Source: Brachycybe producta (taxonomy: Eukaryota > Arthropoda > Diplopoda > Playtdesmida > Andrognathidae). Taken from it: DNA of 64,000 bases. The stretch is from positions 620,001 to 684,000 of the forward strand of contig JAUPFP010000044.1 of the NCBI GenBank assembly GCA_036925085.1, read 5' to 3'. Position numbers and translations under genes: made by a program. Shown here in pieces: positions 35,805 to 45,454 of this stretch. Below the pieces are notes generated by a model. That model was not told the origin of the DNA and searched no databases. It was given only the letters and a program-made list of their open reading frames with translations. Every line of letters starts with the position of its first letter. The first letter of the stretch is position 1.

Positions 35805-36043
35805 TTAGGTTGGTAGGAAAATAATTGCGGTTTTTGTTTACTGCAATTGAAACTCGATTGTTTTCAATATAACCACGCACAACAATTTGAGAGTTTGTAC
35901 AATAGTTAGAAGTTAGTCATCCAACAGTTCTTGACCACGTAAAATATCTAGGAAAATCAAAAAAGCTTGACAAATGGGTGCCTCACGAACTGAACGAAAA
36001 GTTGAAAACCAAAAAAACCGCGATTAATTTCCTACCAACCTAA
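35805..36043. mobile_element. Internally deleted mariner (Hsmar1/cecropia-like ends)
   Basis: The termini are near-perfect inverted repeats of about 28 bp, starting TTAGGTTGGTAGGAAAATAA, and a TA dinucleotide flanks each end (35803-35804, 36044-36045). Inside, on the + strand, a short frame reads GKSKKLDKWVPHELNEK, a recognisable piece of mariner transposase, before the sequence jumps to the right terminal repeat. The rest of the transposase is deleted, so it is non-autonomous. Confidence 0.9.
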
Positions 36044-36045
36044 TA

Positions 36046-36404
36046 TTTACGAACTGCAATAACTAGGGATTTTTATACAGCTTGCAGGGATTTGTGTGAA
36101 ATTATGCCTGCATCGTCGTAAGAGGAAGCTTGTGGCGTTAGAGGGGTTGACGAAAAATTTAGTCTTGTGTTATTTTGTCTTATAACAATGGTGATTCGGA
36201 CTTGATGAGTAAATAATGACACGATCGTAAATTTTACGTTGACCCCTCTGACGTCACTAGCTTCCTGTTACAATGTGACAGGTATAGTCAGTGACATAGG
36301 GATTTTTGTATAGTAGTGTAGGGATATTGCATGCATGCGCAGCATCTGTGATTGTCACACTGTAATGGCGGTGTCTTAGCGTGGATATTCATAATATCAT
36401 TGCA
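36046..36404 (+). promoter_or_regulatory. Upstream region and 5' UTR of DNAJC16
   Basis: It lies directly upstream of the DNAJC16 start and is less AT-rich than its surroundings near 36320-36380. I see no clear TATA box at a sensible distance. The transcription start cannot be placed. Confidence 0.4.
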
Positions 36405-39400
36405 ATGAAGATTGCAAAGATTTTCATTATTTTTCTGGTGTTTTTACCAGTTTATCTTGCAGATAAAGATCCGTATGAAGTGTTGGGTGTTACTAGGACA
36501 TCTTCACCTTCAGATATTAAGAAAGCCTATAAGAATTTAGCCAAAGAATGGTAAGTAAAGCGATTATCAGAAAATCCATTTTTTTTTTCTTCAAAAGAGC
36601 AAGAAACTAGTTTTTTGAGTCGAAATTTATCATTTTATGTTATAAATTAAGACGGGAATATGCTGAATAATTATAAATAATGTATGTTTGGACGTATATA
36701 AAAGGGTTAAATGTCTTTATTGAATAAAAAAGGACGGAAAAAATCGATTACTCGTGTTAATCATGATTATTGTCAATAGATGGCGCCACTTTGCTGAAGT
36801 AGTCGCATTTGACCTCGTTTTTTTCTTTCTTTTCAATTGGAATTTCAGCAATTTTATTTTGAATATTTGTGATTTCACTGTTGAGTTTGTGGGGGGAATC
36901 AAAAGTAAATTGTGAAATTTTTCAGTGAAGATTTTTTATGAGAAAAATACGGAGAAATTTTGAAAAAATAAATTAATAAAAATATAGTAAAATAAAATAA
37001 GAAACAATTTGAGAAAAAATATAGCGAAATTTTGAAAAAATAAATTGATAAAAATTGTGAAATAAAATACAAACAATTTAAAAAAGGAGAAATTATGAAA
37101 AATAAATAAATAAATTAATAAAAAAATATAGTAAAATAAAATAGAAACGATTTTTTTTTTAAAAAAAAGCTAAGAAATTTTGAAAAATAAATTTCTGAAA
37201 ATTGTGAAATAAAATATAAACCATTTTTTGTTAAAAAAAAATGCGGAGAAATTTAGAAAAAATAAATTAATAAAAATTGTAAATAAAATAAGAAACAATT
37301 TGAGAAAAAAATATGGCGAAATTTTGAAAAATAAATTGATAAAAATTGTGAAATAAAATTAAAAAAAGGAGAAATTTAGAAAAAATAAATTGATAAAAAT
37401 TGTGAAATAAAATACAAACAATTAAAAAAAGGAGGAGAAATTATGAAAAAAAAAATAAATTAATAAAAAATATAGTAAAATAAAATAGAAACGATTTTTT
37501 TTAAAAAAAAGCAAAGAAATTTTGAAAAATAAATTTCTGAAAATTGTGAAATAAAATATAAACCATTTTTTGTTAAAAAAAAATGCGGAGAAATTTAGAA
37601 AAAATAAATTAATAAAAATTGTAAATAAAATATTGGGGTAATTTTTCAATTAGCAGGGAAGGTCTTATATAAGGTTATAATAAGGCAAGAAATTAGGCAA
37701 AAAGCTGCACAATATCCTGCGTTGAGGCTAGGCGACTTAATAATCAAAAGAATAAATGAATTTTAAAAAATTCTCACTTTACTATTTAGAAAATATGTGA
37801 AAAACATAGAAATTGTGAAACTAAAATAAGGTTTTCTAATAAATTGTTTTTTTTTTAATGAAAAAATGTTCAGGCATCCTGACAAGAATCAAGATCCAAA
37901 GGCTGAAAATAAGTTCGTTGAGATCAACCGAGCTTATGAAGTGAGTTTTACGATGGACGACGTCTAAAATGTTTCGTTACCACCACGAGCATGCATATAA
38001 ATATATATTTTTTCATTTTTTTTTCAAGGTGTTATCGGATCCAGAGCGTAAATCTCTTTACGATAAACACGGCGTTACAAATGGAGATCCTTCGCAATTT
38101 CAATCTCAACAAGGATCGAACCGATTTTTTCGTTCGTCCGGCGGTGGTTTCTTCGGTGGTTTTCAATACGAGTTTCGTTTCGATCAGGGAGCCACTTATC
38201 ACAAACAATCAATTACGGCCAAGTAAATAACTAGAAAAGATGTGTTTATTCTCCTTAATGGAAACGAGAATTAGGTTTTTGTTTCGCTTCCTTTTTTTTT
38301 TTAGGACGTATTCGGATGTCGTCATTCCTAAATCTTCTCTTCATCCGTATCTGATTCTCTTTTATTCTGATTGGTGTCTCTCTTGTCTTCAGGCCGAAGT
38401 TCTCTGGAAGAAGATTGTCGAAGAAATGGAACCGGCCGGTTTGTTATTATCAATTTGATTAAAAACGTTTTATGAACAACTGATATTGAAACTCTTAAAA
38501 ATTCGGTCTTTCAGGTGCAAAATGAAGAGAAACTAGAAAGTGTTTTAGAAACTAGAAGGGTAACTGAATCACTTAATGAGTTTTTCCATGTTGATATCTT
38601 TCAAATTTAACATTTTATAGGCAACAATTTAAAAATATTGTCTGTTTAAAGTTAAGTTCTTTTCCAACTTGCATAAAAAGCTTATTTTGAAAGATAAATC
38701 AACCATGAAAATCCTCTGAAATGATTGAGTTGAGCAGCCCTTCTAGTTTCTAAAACACATTCAATTTCTTCTGTTTTGCAAACTCTTTATTATTCTATGT
38801 TTCAGGTGCAAAATTAAGAGAAACTAGGAAGTGTTTTAGAAACTAGAAGGATAACTGAATCACTTAATGAGTATTTACGTGTTGATATCTTTCAAAATAA
38901 ACTTTTTATGTCAGACTGAAAATGATGCAACTTTAAGCAGACGATATTTTTTTAATTTTTCTTTATGAAAAGTTTATTTTAAAAGATATGAAACATGAAA
39001 ATACCTTTAAGTGATTGAGCTACCCTTCTAGTTTCTAAAACACATTCAAGTTTTTCTTCATTTTTCATCTGAAAAACAGAATAACGAGTTATGATCTTTT
39101 TGGTCTGATTTTACAAATAACAAATCGATTTTCTCTTTCTGTTGTTTCAGGAATGCGAACGGCAACCGTTCACGCCGAGGCCGAACACGGTCTAGCGAAA
39201 GCGATCGGAGTAAACATGTTACCGTTCATGATTCTAGTCATAGATAGTCAAGTGTATCAATACAAAGAGCAACAGTTGAGTTTCGTTCGAACGATCGATT
39301 TCATCAAGTCGAAGATTCCTTACAAGACGGTCGTTAACGTCGAAGACGACAACGTCAAGGAGTTTCTAGGAGGATGGGCCGATAACCGCGTCAGAGTTCT

Positions 39401-42096
39401 TCTTTTCAGTAAAAGAGAATCGATTCGACTTCGATATCTGCTGGTGGCTTTTCAGTTTCGAAAGTATGCCGCTTTCGGACACGTTCAGTTGGGTTTGTTA
39501 AAGACGACGGATTTGATGGATCGATTTCACATCACCGCTAGTCACATGGAGACACTTTTGATATTTAACGAAGGAAGTTCTGTGCCGGTCGCGAGTCTCA
39601 GTATGAATGACATTCCTATAGATACGATGAGCGACGTTGTGTCCAATAATCGCTTTCTTTTACTTCCGAGACTCTCTTCTCAGGTAGTTTGATCGTTAAA
39701 ACCCTTTTTTTTTTTTTTTCTTGTAACATTTCAGGTTATTATAAAACTGGTCTATTGCAGCTACTTCTAGCAGTTAACTCCTGTAGTAACTTTAAAAGAG
39801 TAATTTAAGGAGTTCCTCAAGTTACTATTACTTTAATATGCAGCATTTATTTTCAGGAGAAACAAATTTCTAAAGTAACTGAAACGAAAACTAGAAAAAC
39901 TGAAACTAGAACGTTATACTAAAGTTCCGAATGAGAGAGTGACCGTTATTTTGTTGTCACCTCTAGGATATGTTCGATCAGTTGTGTCCACCGGAAGCGT
40001 CTCGTGTTCGGAAACGTCTTTGCGTCGTTCTAGTCACTCAAAATGTCCCATCTCACGAACCGTATCGTCAGGCTCTTCGTGAATTTCTCGAAGAAAATTC
40101 ACCGGGAAACGATCGTGTTCGATACGTTTATATTTTTGCCGATAGACAAACCGATTTCGTTAAAGCTCTAAGTACAGGTCAACATCATGTTTTTTCTCTC
40201 CCGATTACAGTTTTTTTTATTACGTTTACGAGCATCCGTTTCAAAATTTAAACGGTTTGTTTAATTTTGTTTTAGACAATTCTACTCCGACCAGTGTTGG
40301 TTTAGTTGTTCTTTGGCGTAAGAATAACGTGACCCTTCAGTATCAGTGGTTAAAGGATGCTTGGTTCGTTGGCAAAGAAGAATCCGTGAACATCTCTTCG
40401 GATATCATCCACACGACTATAACCGATCTGCTTCAATCGGACGAACCGATTTCTGCCGATGCCGTCATCCAGACTTTGGTTGACGAACACACGCTGAGCG
40501 TCTTTTCTCGTATGATTCTTAAACTGGTTACGGTTACACAGTATCTTAGAGAGAACGTTACCAGAGACGATGCTCTGCCGGCCATTTCGGTTCTCTTCAC
40601 CATCGGTTTTGTCGTCATCGGCAGTTATTTCATGTCGTATCTTGTGTATGTTTATAATTGTATTGGTTTGAATTGCCGTATTGTTTGCGGTTGTTTCGAG
40701 TGTTTTTGTTTTTTTGTTTTGTTTTTTGCTTTAATAGGAAACTCGAAGAGGAAGCGATTGCCGAAAAGTGTCGTAGAGAAGGAAAAGAACCACCAAACTT
40801 TGGAAAGAAGTACTTAAAGAAAAGAGAATTGGTCATATTTATTAGGATATGTTTAAGTTTTGAGTTTTATTTTTTTATCAGAGAACCTAAAGATGTTACA
40901 CTTTCGGTTCACGAGTTACGAGGAGAGACTTACAACGGTTTGATACGTTTACTCAAACCGGGATGTCGTACGATCGTTCTGTTGGTCGACGCAGAATCGA
41001 AACTACGGCTTTTGCCTACTTTTTACAGGGCTTGTCATCCTTATAGAAAGTGAGGAAACTTTCAGAACTGTTTTATTTTGAATGTCGTTCTCTTTCTTTC
41101 ATGTTATTTTTTGAGGAAATTTTATTTTTTGTGTTTTATAAGATGTTTAAAGTGTTTTGAATTGTTTAGGACTTCAGCCTTTTAGTTAAAATCTTGAAGC
41201 GTGATGAAATTTTAACTTTTAACGTGTTTTAAGAATCCAAAATATTTTCGCGACTCTTGGTTCAAACTCACATGAAAAGTTTAATTTGATTTTTTAAAAA
41301 AAAAACTCTTAAGGGATTGAGCTACTCTTCTAGTTTCTAAAACACTTTTTGGTTTTCAGAGTTCGAGAGGCGCGTTTACATTTTAAAACCACCTTAAAGT
41401 TGTTTCTAAAAAAAAGTTTACATCAATTATTGTAAATCTTTTGTTTTAAGTTGCATTAGCCAACTTTTTTAAGAAAGATTTCGTTTGCATTTTTTTTTTT
41501 TTTTTTTTCAGAAATAAGAGTTTAATGTTTGCCTTCTTAATGCTCGAAAAGAACGTCGAATGGTATCGACGATTACTCATTCAAACATTAGCAGAACCAC
41601 GAGAACTAAATATCAACACAAAGAACTGTATTGGAACAGTTCTATCATTGAACGGTCACCGTAAATACTTTTGCATGTATCACAAGAAATATCAAGAGAA
41701 CATTAAGAGAGGCTTTTCGATTAAGGTAAACGTTGTCGAACTGGTAAAAATCTCGAATAAAGGCTTATATTCTCTTTTTAAAAGGACGGAAGTGGCGGTG
41801 AATTTATGGGTTTCGAAGATACGAGTGATAGCAGCGAGACCGAAATGAGTGACGTCGAAGCCGGTTCTAAAGCGATCGAAGTAATCGAATCTCGAAATTG
41901 TTCTTATTTTTTTTTCTTTTGTTTCTTGTATTTTTATGGTATCTGTTTTTTTTTCTTCTTCTAGGAGAGCAGCTTGATCGAACCGGAAGTTTATTCGATC
42001 GATCGGCTTTTGGACGGGCTTTCTAATTGGCTCGATAGATTGTTCGAAGGTTCGACTCAACGTTATTACATAAAATTTTGGCCCCGAATGAAGTGA
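36405..42096 (+). CDS. DNAJC16: DnaJ homolog subfamily C member 16 (ER membrane J-protein)
   Basis: This ER membrane J-protein with a thioredoxin-like region is complete in 12 exons: 36405-36550, 37874-37940, 38029-38222, 38305-38438, 39151-39683, 39967-40177, 40276-40645, 40738-40809, 40882-41049, 41512-41725, 41785-41880 and 41965-42096. The predicted 778 residues are close to the vertebrate length. Residues 1-20 form a signal peptide. The J domain follows, with HPD at 50-52 split across the first intron. A thioredoxin-like domain has CLSC at 160-163 (DWCLSC). A transmembrane segment lies near 528-551 and a cytosolic tail follows. The last exons match the family C-terminus (ALNGHKKYF-like and LLEG-LQRFY-like blocks). 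The 72-bp intron 40810-40881 is a multiple of 3 and has no stop, so its retention would add 24 hydrophobic residues. The gene converges on Cab45. Confidence 0.95.
36950..37640. repeat. Higher-order AT-rich tandem repeat in DNAJC16 intron 1
   Basis: Units of about 70-110 bp built from GAAATTTTGAAAAATAAATT, AAAATTGTGAAATAAAAT and AGAAACGATTT repeat through the intron. A block of about 150 bp at 37140-37290 recurs nearly unchanged at 37485-37632, which shows a larger duplicated unit of about 345 bp. The region is almost pure A/T. Confidence 0.8.
38461..38795. mobile_element. Family A MITE in DNAJC16 intron 4 (first of two)
   Basis: TTAGAAACTAGAAGGGTAAC at about 38546 and the inverted CAGCCCTTCTAGTTTCTAAA at about 38733 flank the usual core. 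A second A copy follows immediately. Confidence 0.8.
38796..39105. mobile_element. Family A MITE in DNAJC16 intron 4 (second of two)
   Basis: This full-length copy has both arms (AAACTAGAAGGATAACT at about 38840; GCTACCCTTCTAGTTTCTA at about 39018) and the GCAGACGATATTTTTTTAAT core. The two adjacent copies together make up most of the intron. Confidence 0.8.
41255..41397. mobile_element. Family A MITE, right-half fragment
   Basis: GAGCTACTCTTCTAGTTTCT, then AGAGTTCGAGAGGCGCG and a terminal TTTTAAAACCACCTTAA. It shows the family's right end, which closes with TTAA. It lies in a DNAJC16 intron. Confidence 0.65.
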
Positions 42097-43390
42097 GAGA
42101 AAACAAAAGGTTCGTTTCGGCCAATTTTTTTTTATCTTTTTAATTTTTCAAAAATGTTGATAATGGCGTCCTCGTGTATTCGATTTCGTTTTTATCTTTG
42201 CTGCGTCTTTTTCAAATTGTCACAATTATCGAGTCAAAGAGCAGGAAGTAGAAGCTTACGTTAAAGGCTCCGATTGCATTTATAATTAATCTTGCGTAAT
42301 AATCGGAGCTCATTTTCGCTCACAATCTCTATTTGAAGCTTTTTTTCCCTTCTTTCTTGTGACTAAAACAAACTGAAAATCTTGTTTCAATCTAATATAT
42401 TTATATTCGTGTGTCGAATTACACTTTAATTAATTTTGCACTTTTTCTCTTCAGTAAACATTAATTACGGTTCCGTTCTCATTTAAAGCGAACCTTAAAA
42501 TTTCATGTTTAAGGTTTGTATTCTTAATGACTACGTAGTCAAAGGTAGAACTAAACTCATAAACATACAAAGTGTTGTGTTAAACGCGAGACACCGTTTT
42601 TTATACATTAGTGACGACCAAGTGTCGATAAGCTTATAAATTGAGCTTTGTAAATTTTTTATTACAAGTCTTGGTTTATTGCAATCTGCAAAAAAGATCG
42701 TGAAAACTAAACGAAACAGATTTAGTTTCTTTTTAACAAATATTTATTAATCAATTAAATCATCGATCAAATCCTTTTCTCGAGAAGTCTTGAAGTTACA
42801 AATAAGAAAAACCGAACAACTGTTTACAAAAAGAGAGAAGAAAAAACCAAAACAAATCTAGTCAATCTTTATTGCGAAAATGTGTATTTACAACAAAATT
42901 CTTATTTACTAATTGTTGACAAAACCGCTGCTTTTATTTTTTTTTACCAAAGTAACCAGATATAGTTCAGGATAGTTTAGATAATAAAACTAGTTTCATT
43001 ATTCTTTGATCTGTGCTTTTTTTAAAAAAAAACAAGTATTTCATTGTACATTTTAAGCTAGATAAAAGCTATAGGGAAGTGATTATGCAGAGTTGTATTT
43101 TAAAAAAAAAAATCATTACTATACAAATACAAAGAGACGAACGAAAATGATGAGAGAAAAAAATTATCCTTATTTGAGAGAGGCTTTTAGAAGCCAAGGA
43201 GGATAAATGACATTTTTATGAAAAATGGAGATGAGTTCTTTTGTCAATGAAATGATGAAGAATTTTGTGGAAAATAAGAGAAATAAATGAAAAAGCTGCT
43301 CATTGCGGCTTTATAGCTGTGAAAACATAATTAGAATATTAATATCTATGTCGGTCTCTTAATTTTGAACTGAATTTAAAAGTCCAGTTA
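42097..43390. other. 3' flank of DNAJC16
   Basis: No further exon is seen. The first plain AATAAA on the + strand is at 42983-42988, so the 3' UTR may be long. It is AT-rich with no recognised repeat family. Confidence 0.45.
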
Positions 43391-43672
43391 TACAGGAACG
43401 TGAAGACTACGAGACAAGCACGAATCAAAATATTGTTCAAGCATTTTCGATAAACCTGTTTATATTGCTCGTCCATGGAATGAACGGGGGGTCTCACTCA
43501 ACTTACGTCGCCAACGATATTTTTTTTCCGAATCTCTTTCGGTTCTTGTTTGTTATATACTCGTTATGCACCATTTTTTTTTTTAGAACGAAGTTATAGT
43601 TCTAATATAAATAGAAAAGCTTTTTCCTCGGACTCGTGTTGTGCTCGTCCAGTAGTCGTCACGTTCCTATAT
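43391..43672. mobile_element. Long-TIR MITE (AGGAACGTGA ends)
   Basis: The left end ACAGGAACGTGAAGACTACG and the right end, reverse-complemented, ATAGGAACGTGACGACTACT pair. The pairing continues through GAC-AGCAC blocks for about 50 bp. There is no coding capacity. It lies between the convergent DNAJC16 and Cab45 genes. Confidence 0.65.
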
Positions 43673-43984
43673 AATTGTACTTTTACTGAGAAACTTATTC
43701 CCCTTGGCTTCTAAGTCTCTCGTAACAGGTTTAAGTATTGTTACATTATTATGTCTGTAAGTAATTTGTAAACACATTTTACTTTGGGGGGGGTTTGTAA
43801 ATAAGTGAATTACGTGAATTTGTGTGTGTCTTATGTTTGTGTTTGTGTGTGTGCTAACAAAAATTGTTTGTTGACACCAAATGTTATGTTGAAAATTATT
43901 AAATTTTTGAACTTCTTCTTTTCCATTAAACCTTTTAATAAAGTAGTGGATATTATGTATTATATAAGAACCATTTCGAGCTCT

Positions 43985-44228
43985 GCAGCCTCATTACAGG
44001 AAGAAAATAAAACATGATAGTAAATTATCATATCTAGCTCATAACCTTATAACAGTCACAAAAGCAAATTTTAAAATAGTATGACATTTGTTGTCATTGT
44101 ACTGCGATTGACTAGTGTATAGCATAAAATGACAGTCATAAAATAATAGCACAGAAGAAATGGCATCATAAGGTATGAGTCTGTATGTCTCTTACAATTC
44201 TATGACTTTTTCTGTAATGAGGCCCTCG
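43985..44228. mobile_element. Family D MITE
   Basis: GCCTCATTACAGGAAGAAAA at the left and TTTTTCTGTAATGAGGCC at the right are inverted termini. The interior (CTAGCTCATAACCTTATAAC, GACTAGTGTATAGC) also occurs inside the family C copy at 33318. Confidence 0.7.
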
Positions 44229-44404
44229 GCACACGGACCACTTTTGAGTAGTTGAGTTCAACTACAAAATGGTGTCGCAGATGGCTAGGCTGTGATTGAC
44301 ACTACTGTTATGGAAAGACGCCGGACCTTTTGCACGCGAGCCACACACCGACTTAATTTTGCAGTTGAACGCGACCTTTAAAAAGTGGTGTTTGTGCACC
44401 AAGG
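44223..44404. mobile_element. Long-TIR MITE next to family D
   Basis: The left end CTCGGCACACGGACCACTTT and the right end, reverse-complemented, CTTGGTGCACAAACACCACT stay similar inward to GTTCAACTACAAAAT and GTTCAACTGCAAAAT. It starts within or directly against the D terminus. It contains no open frame. Confidence 0.6.
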
Positions 44405-45060
44405 CAATTAATGTGTCTTGTAGTCAGTAAATTCGGCTTTTGCATATTGAGTTTATTGTTTTGTGGCTCATCGGTAAATCTTCAAAACGAATTTAGAAGA
44501 GTCTAGTTTTTTTTTTTTTGAAAGAAGAAACTCAAGAAAATCTTCAGAGTTTGTTAGCAACTAAATATAGTTTGTTGAATTTGTATATAAATATTTGCAA
44601 TTAATATCGCCAAAAGCTTAGGTTGTCAAGTTTAACGCTGGATACAATTACAATATCTAGCCTCTAAAATAGTCTCACTGATTGAAAAACGTAAAATTCT
44701 ATTGACTTCAATCATTAACTAATAAAGTAGTGGAAAGAATGATTTAATTGCTGTTTCTACTCAGACTCATGTTACATACTTGTGAGTGTGAGTAGAAATA
44801 TAGCATAAGACATATCGACACAACTAGAAGTTTAGAAGCACTTGTCAAAGTAGCAGGAGGACAGGAGCAGGGACCAAAGGGACAAGAGGAGAAGGAAGCT
44901 TAATTCAAATGTTTCAAGTTGAAATTAAAACAAAAAACTTTTCTTTACAATTTAAGACATTGAAACTCTTGCAGAGGATTTTTATCCATTGAAACAAACT
45001 TCTATTCAGAGGCCATTAATTTTCTTACAATGCACCAGAACACATTGCAATTGCTATTGG
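44405..45060. other. Intergenic non-coding DNA
   Basis: No exon is supported. A small hairpin lies at about 44756-44805 (TTTCTACTCA and TGAGTAGAAA), followed by a purine-rich GGAGGACAGGAGCAGG tract. Confidence 0.4.
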
Positions 45061-45158
45061 GTTTTGACAGTACATTTCGTGTTGCAATTGGACTCTTGTC
45101 CCTCTGCCACAGGCGTCTTTGGCTGTTTACAGAATAATTTTTCAAATTCAAAATCCTA
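45061..45158. mobile_element. SINE/LINE-tail-like repeat, copy 2
   Basis: It matches 13303-13401 in the same orientation: TTGGACTCTTGTCCCTCTGC, then AATAATTTTTCAAATTCAAA. Which retroposon it comes from is unknown. Confidence 0.5.
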
Positions 45159-45454
45159 AATGAGCTTTATGAATATAGCCATTAGTTTATAGCAAACTTT
45201 GAAGTTCTTCTTAGTTACTTCTAAAAAAAAAAGTACTACACCTAGAGATTATTGTTGAGCCACCTTATTTAATTCTGTAACTAGTTGATAAATAACCCAC
45301 GAACAGAGTATCTCAAGCAATCTCCTGATCCGTTCTTCAAAACTTTTTTTGTCATAGAAGTGGATGCAAATGTTTCAGTTATTAAGCGTACTAACACGTT
45401 CCACCACTGTCTCTGTTTCTCCCGTCTTTTCTCGTTCTTTCTTATTTTTATAGC

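Noticed and set aside
36717..37649. Lys/Asn/Phe-rich open frames in DNAJC16 intron 1
   Set aside because: They are products of A/T-only tandem repeats.
40822..40881. A 50-bp intron starting at the GTCATA in DNAJC16
   Set aside because: It breaks the reading phase. The donor GTACTT at 40810 with the same acceptor keeps the frame.
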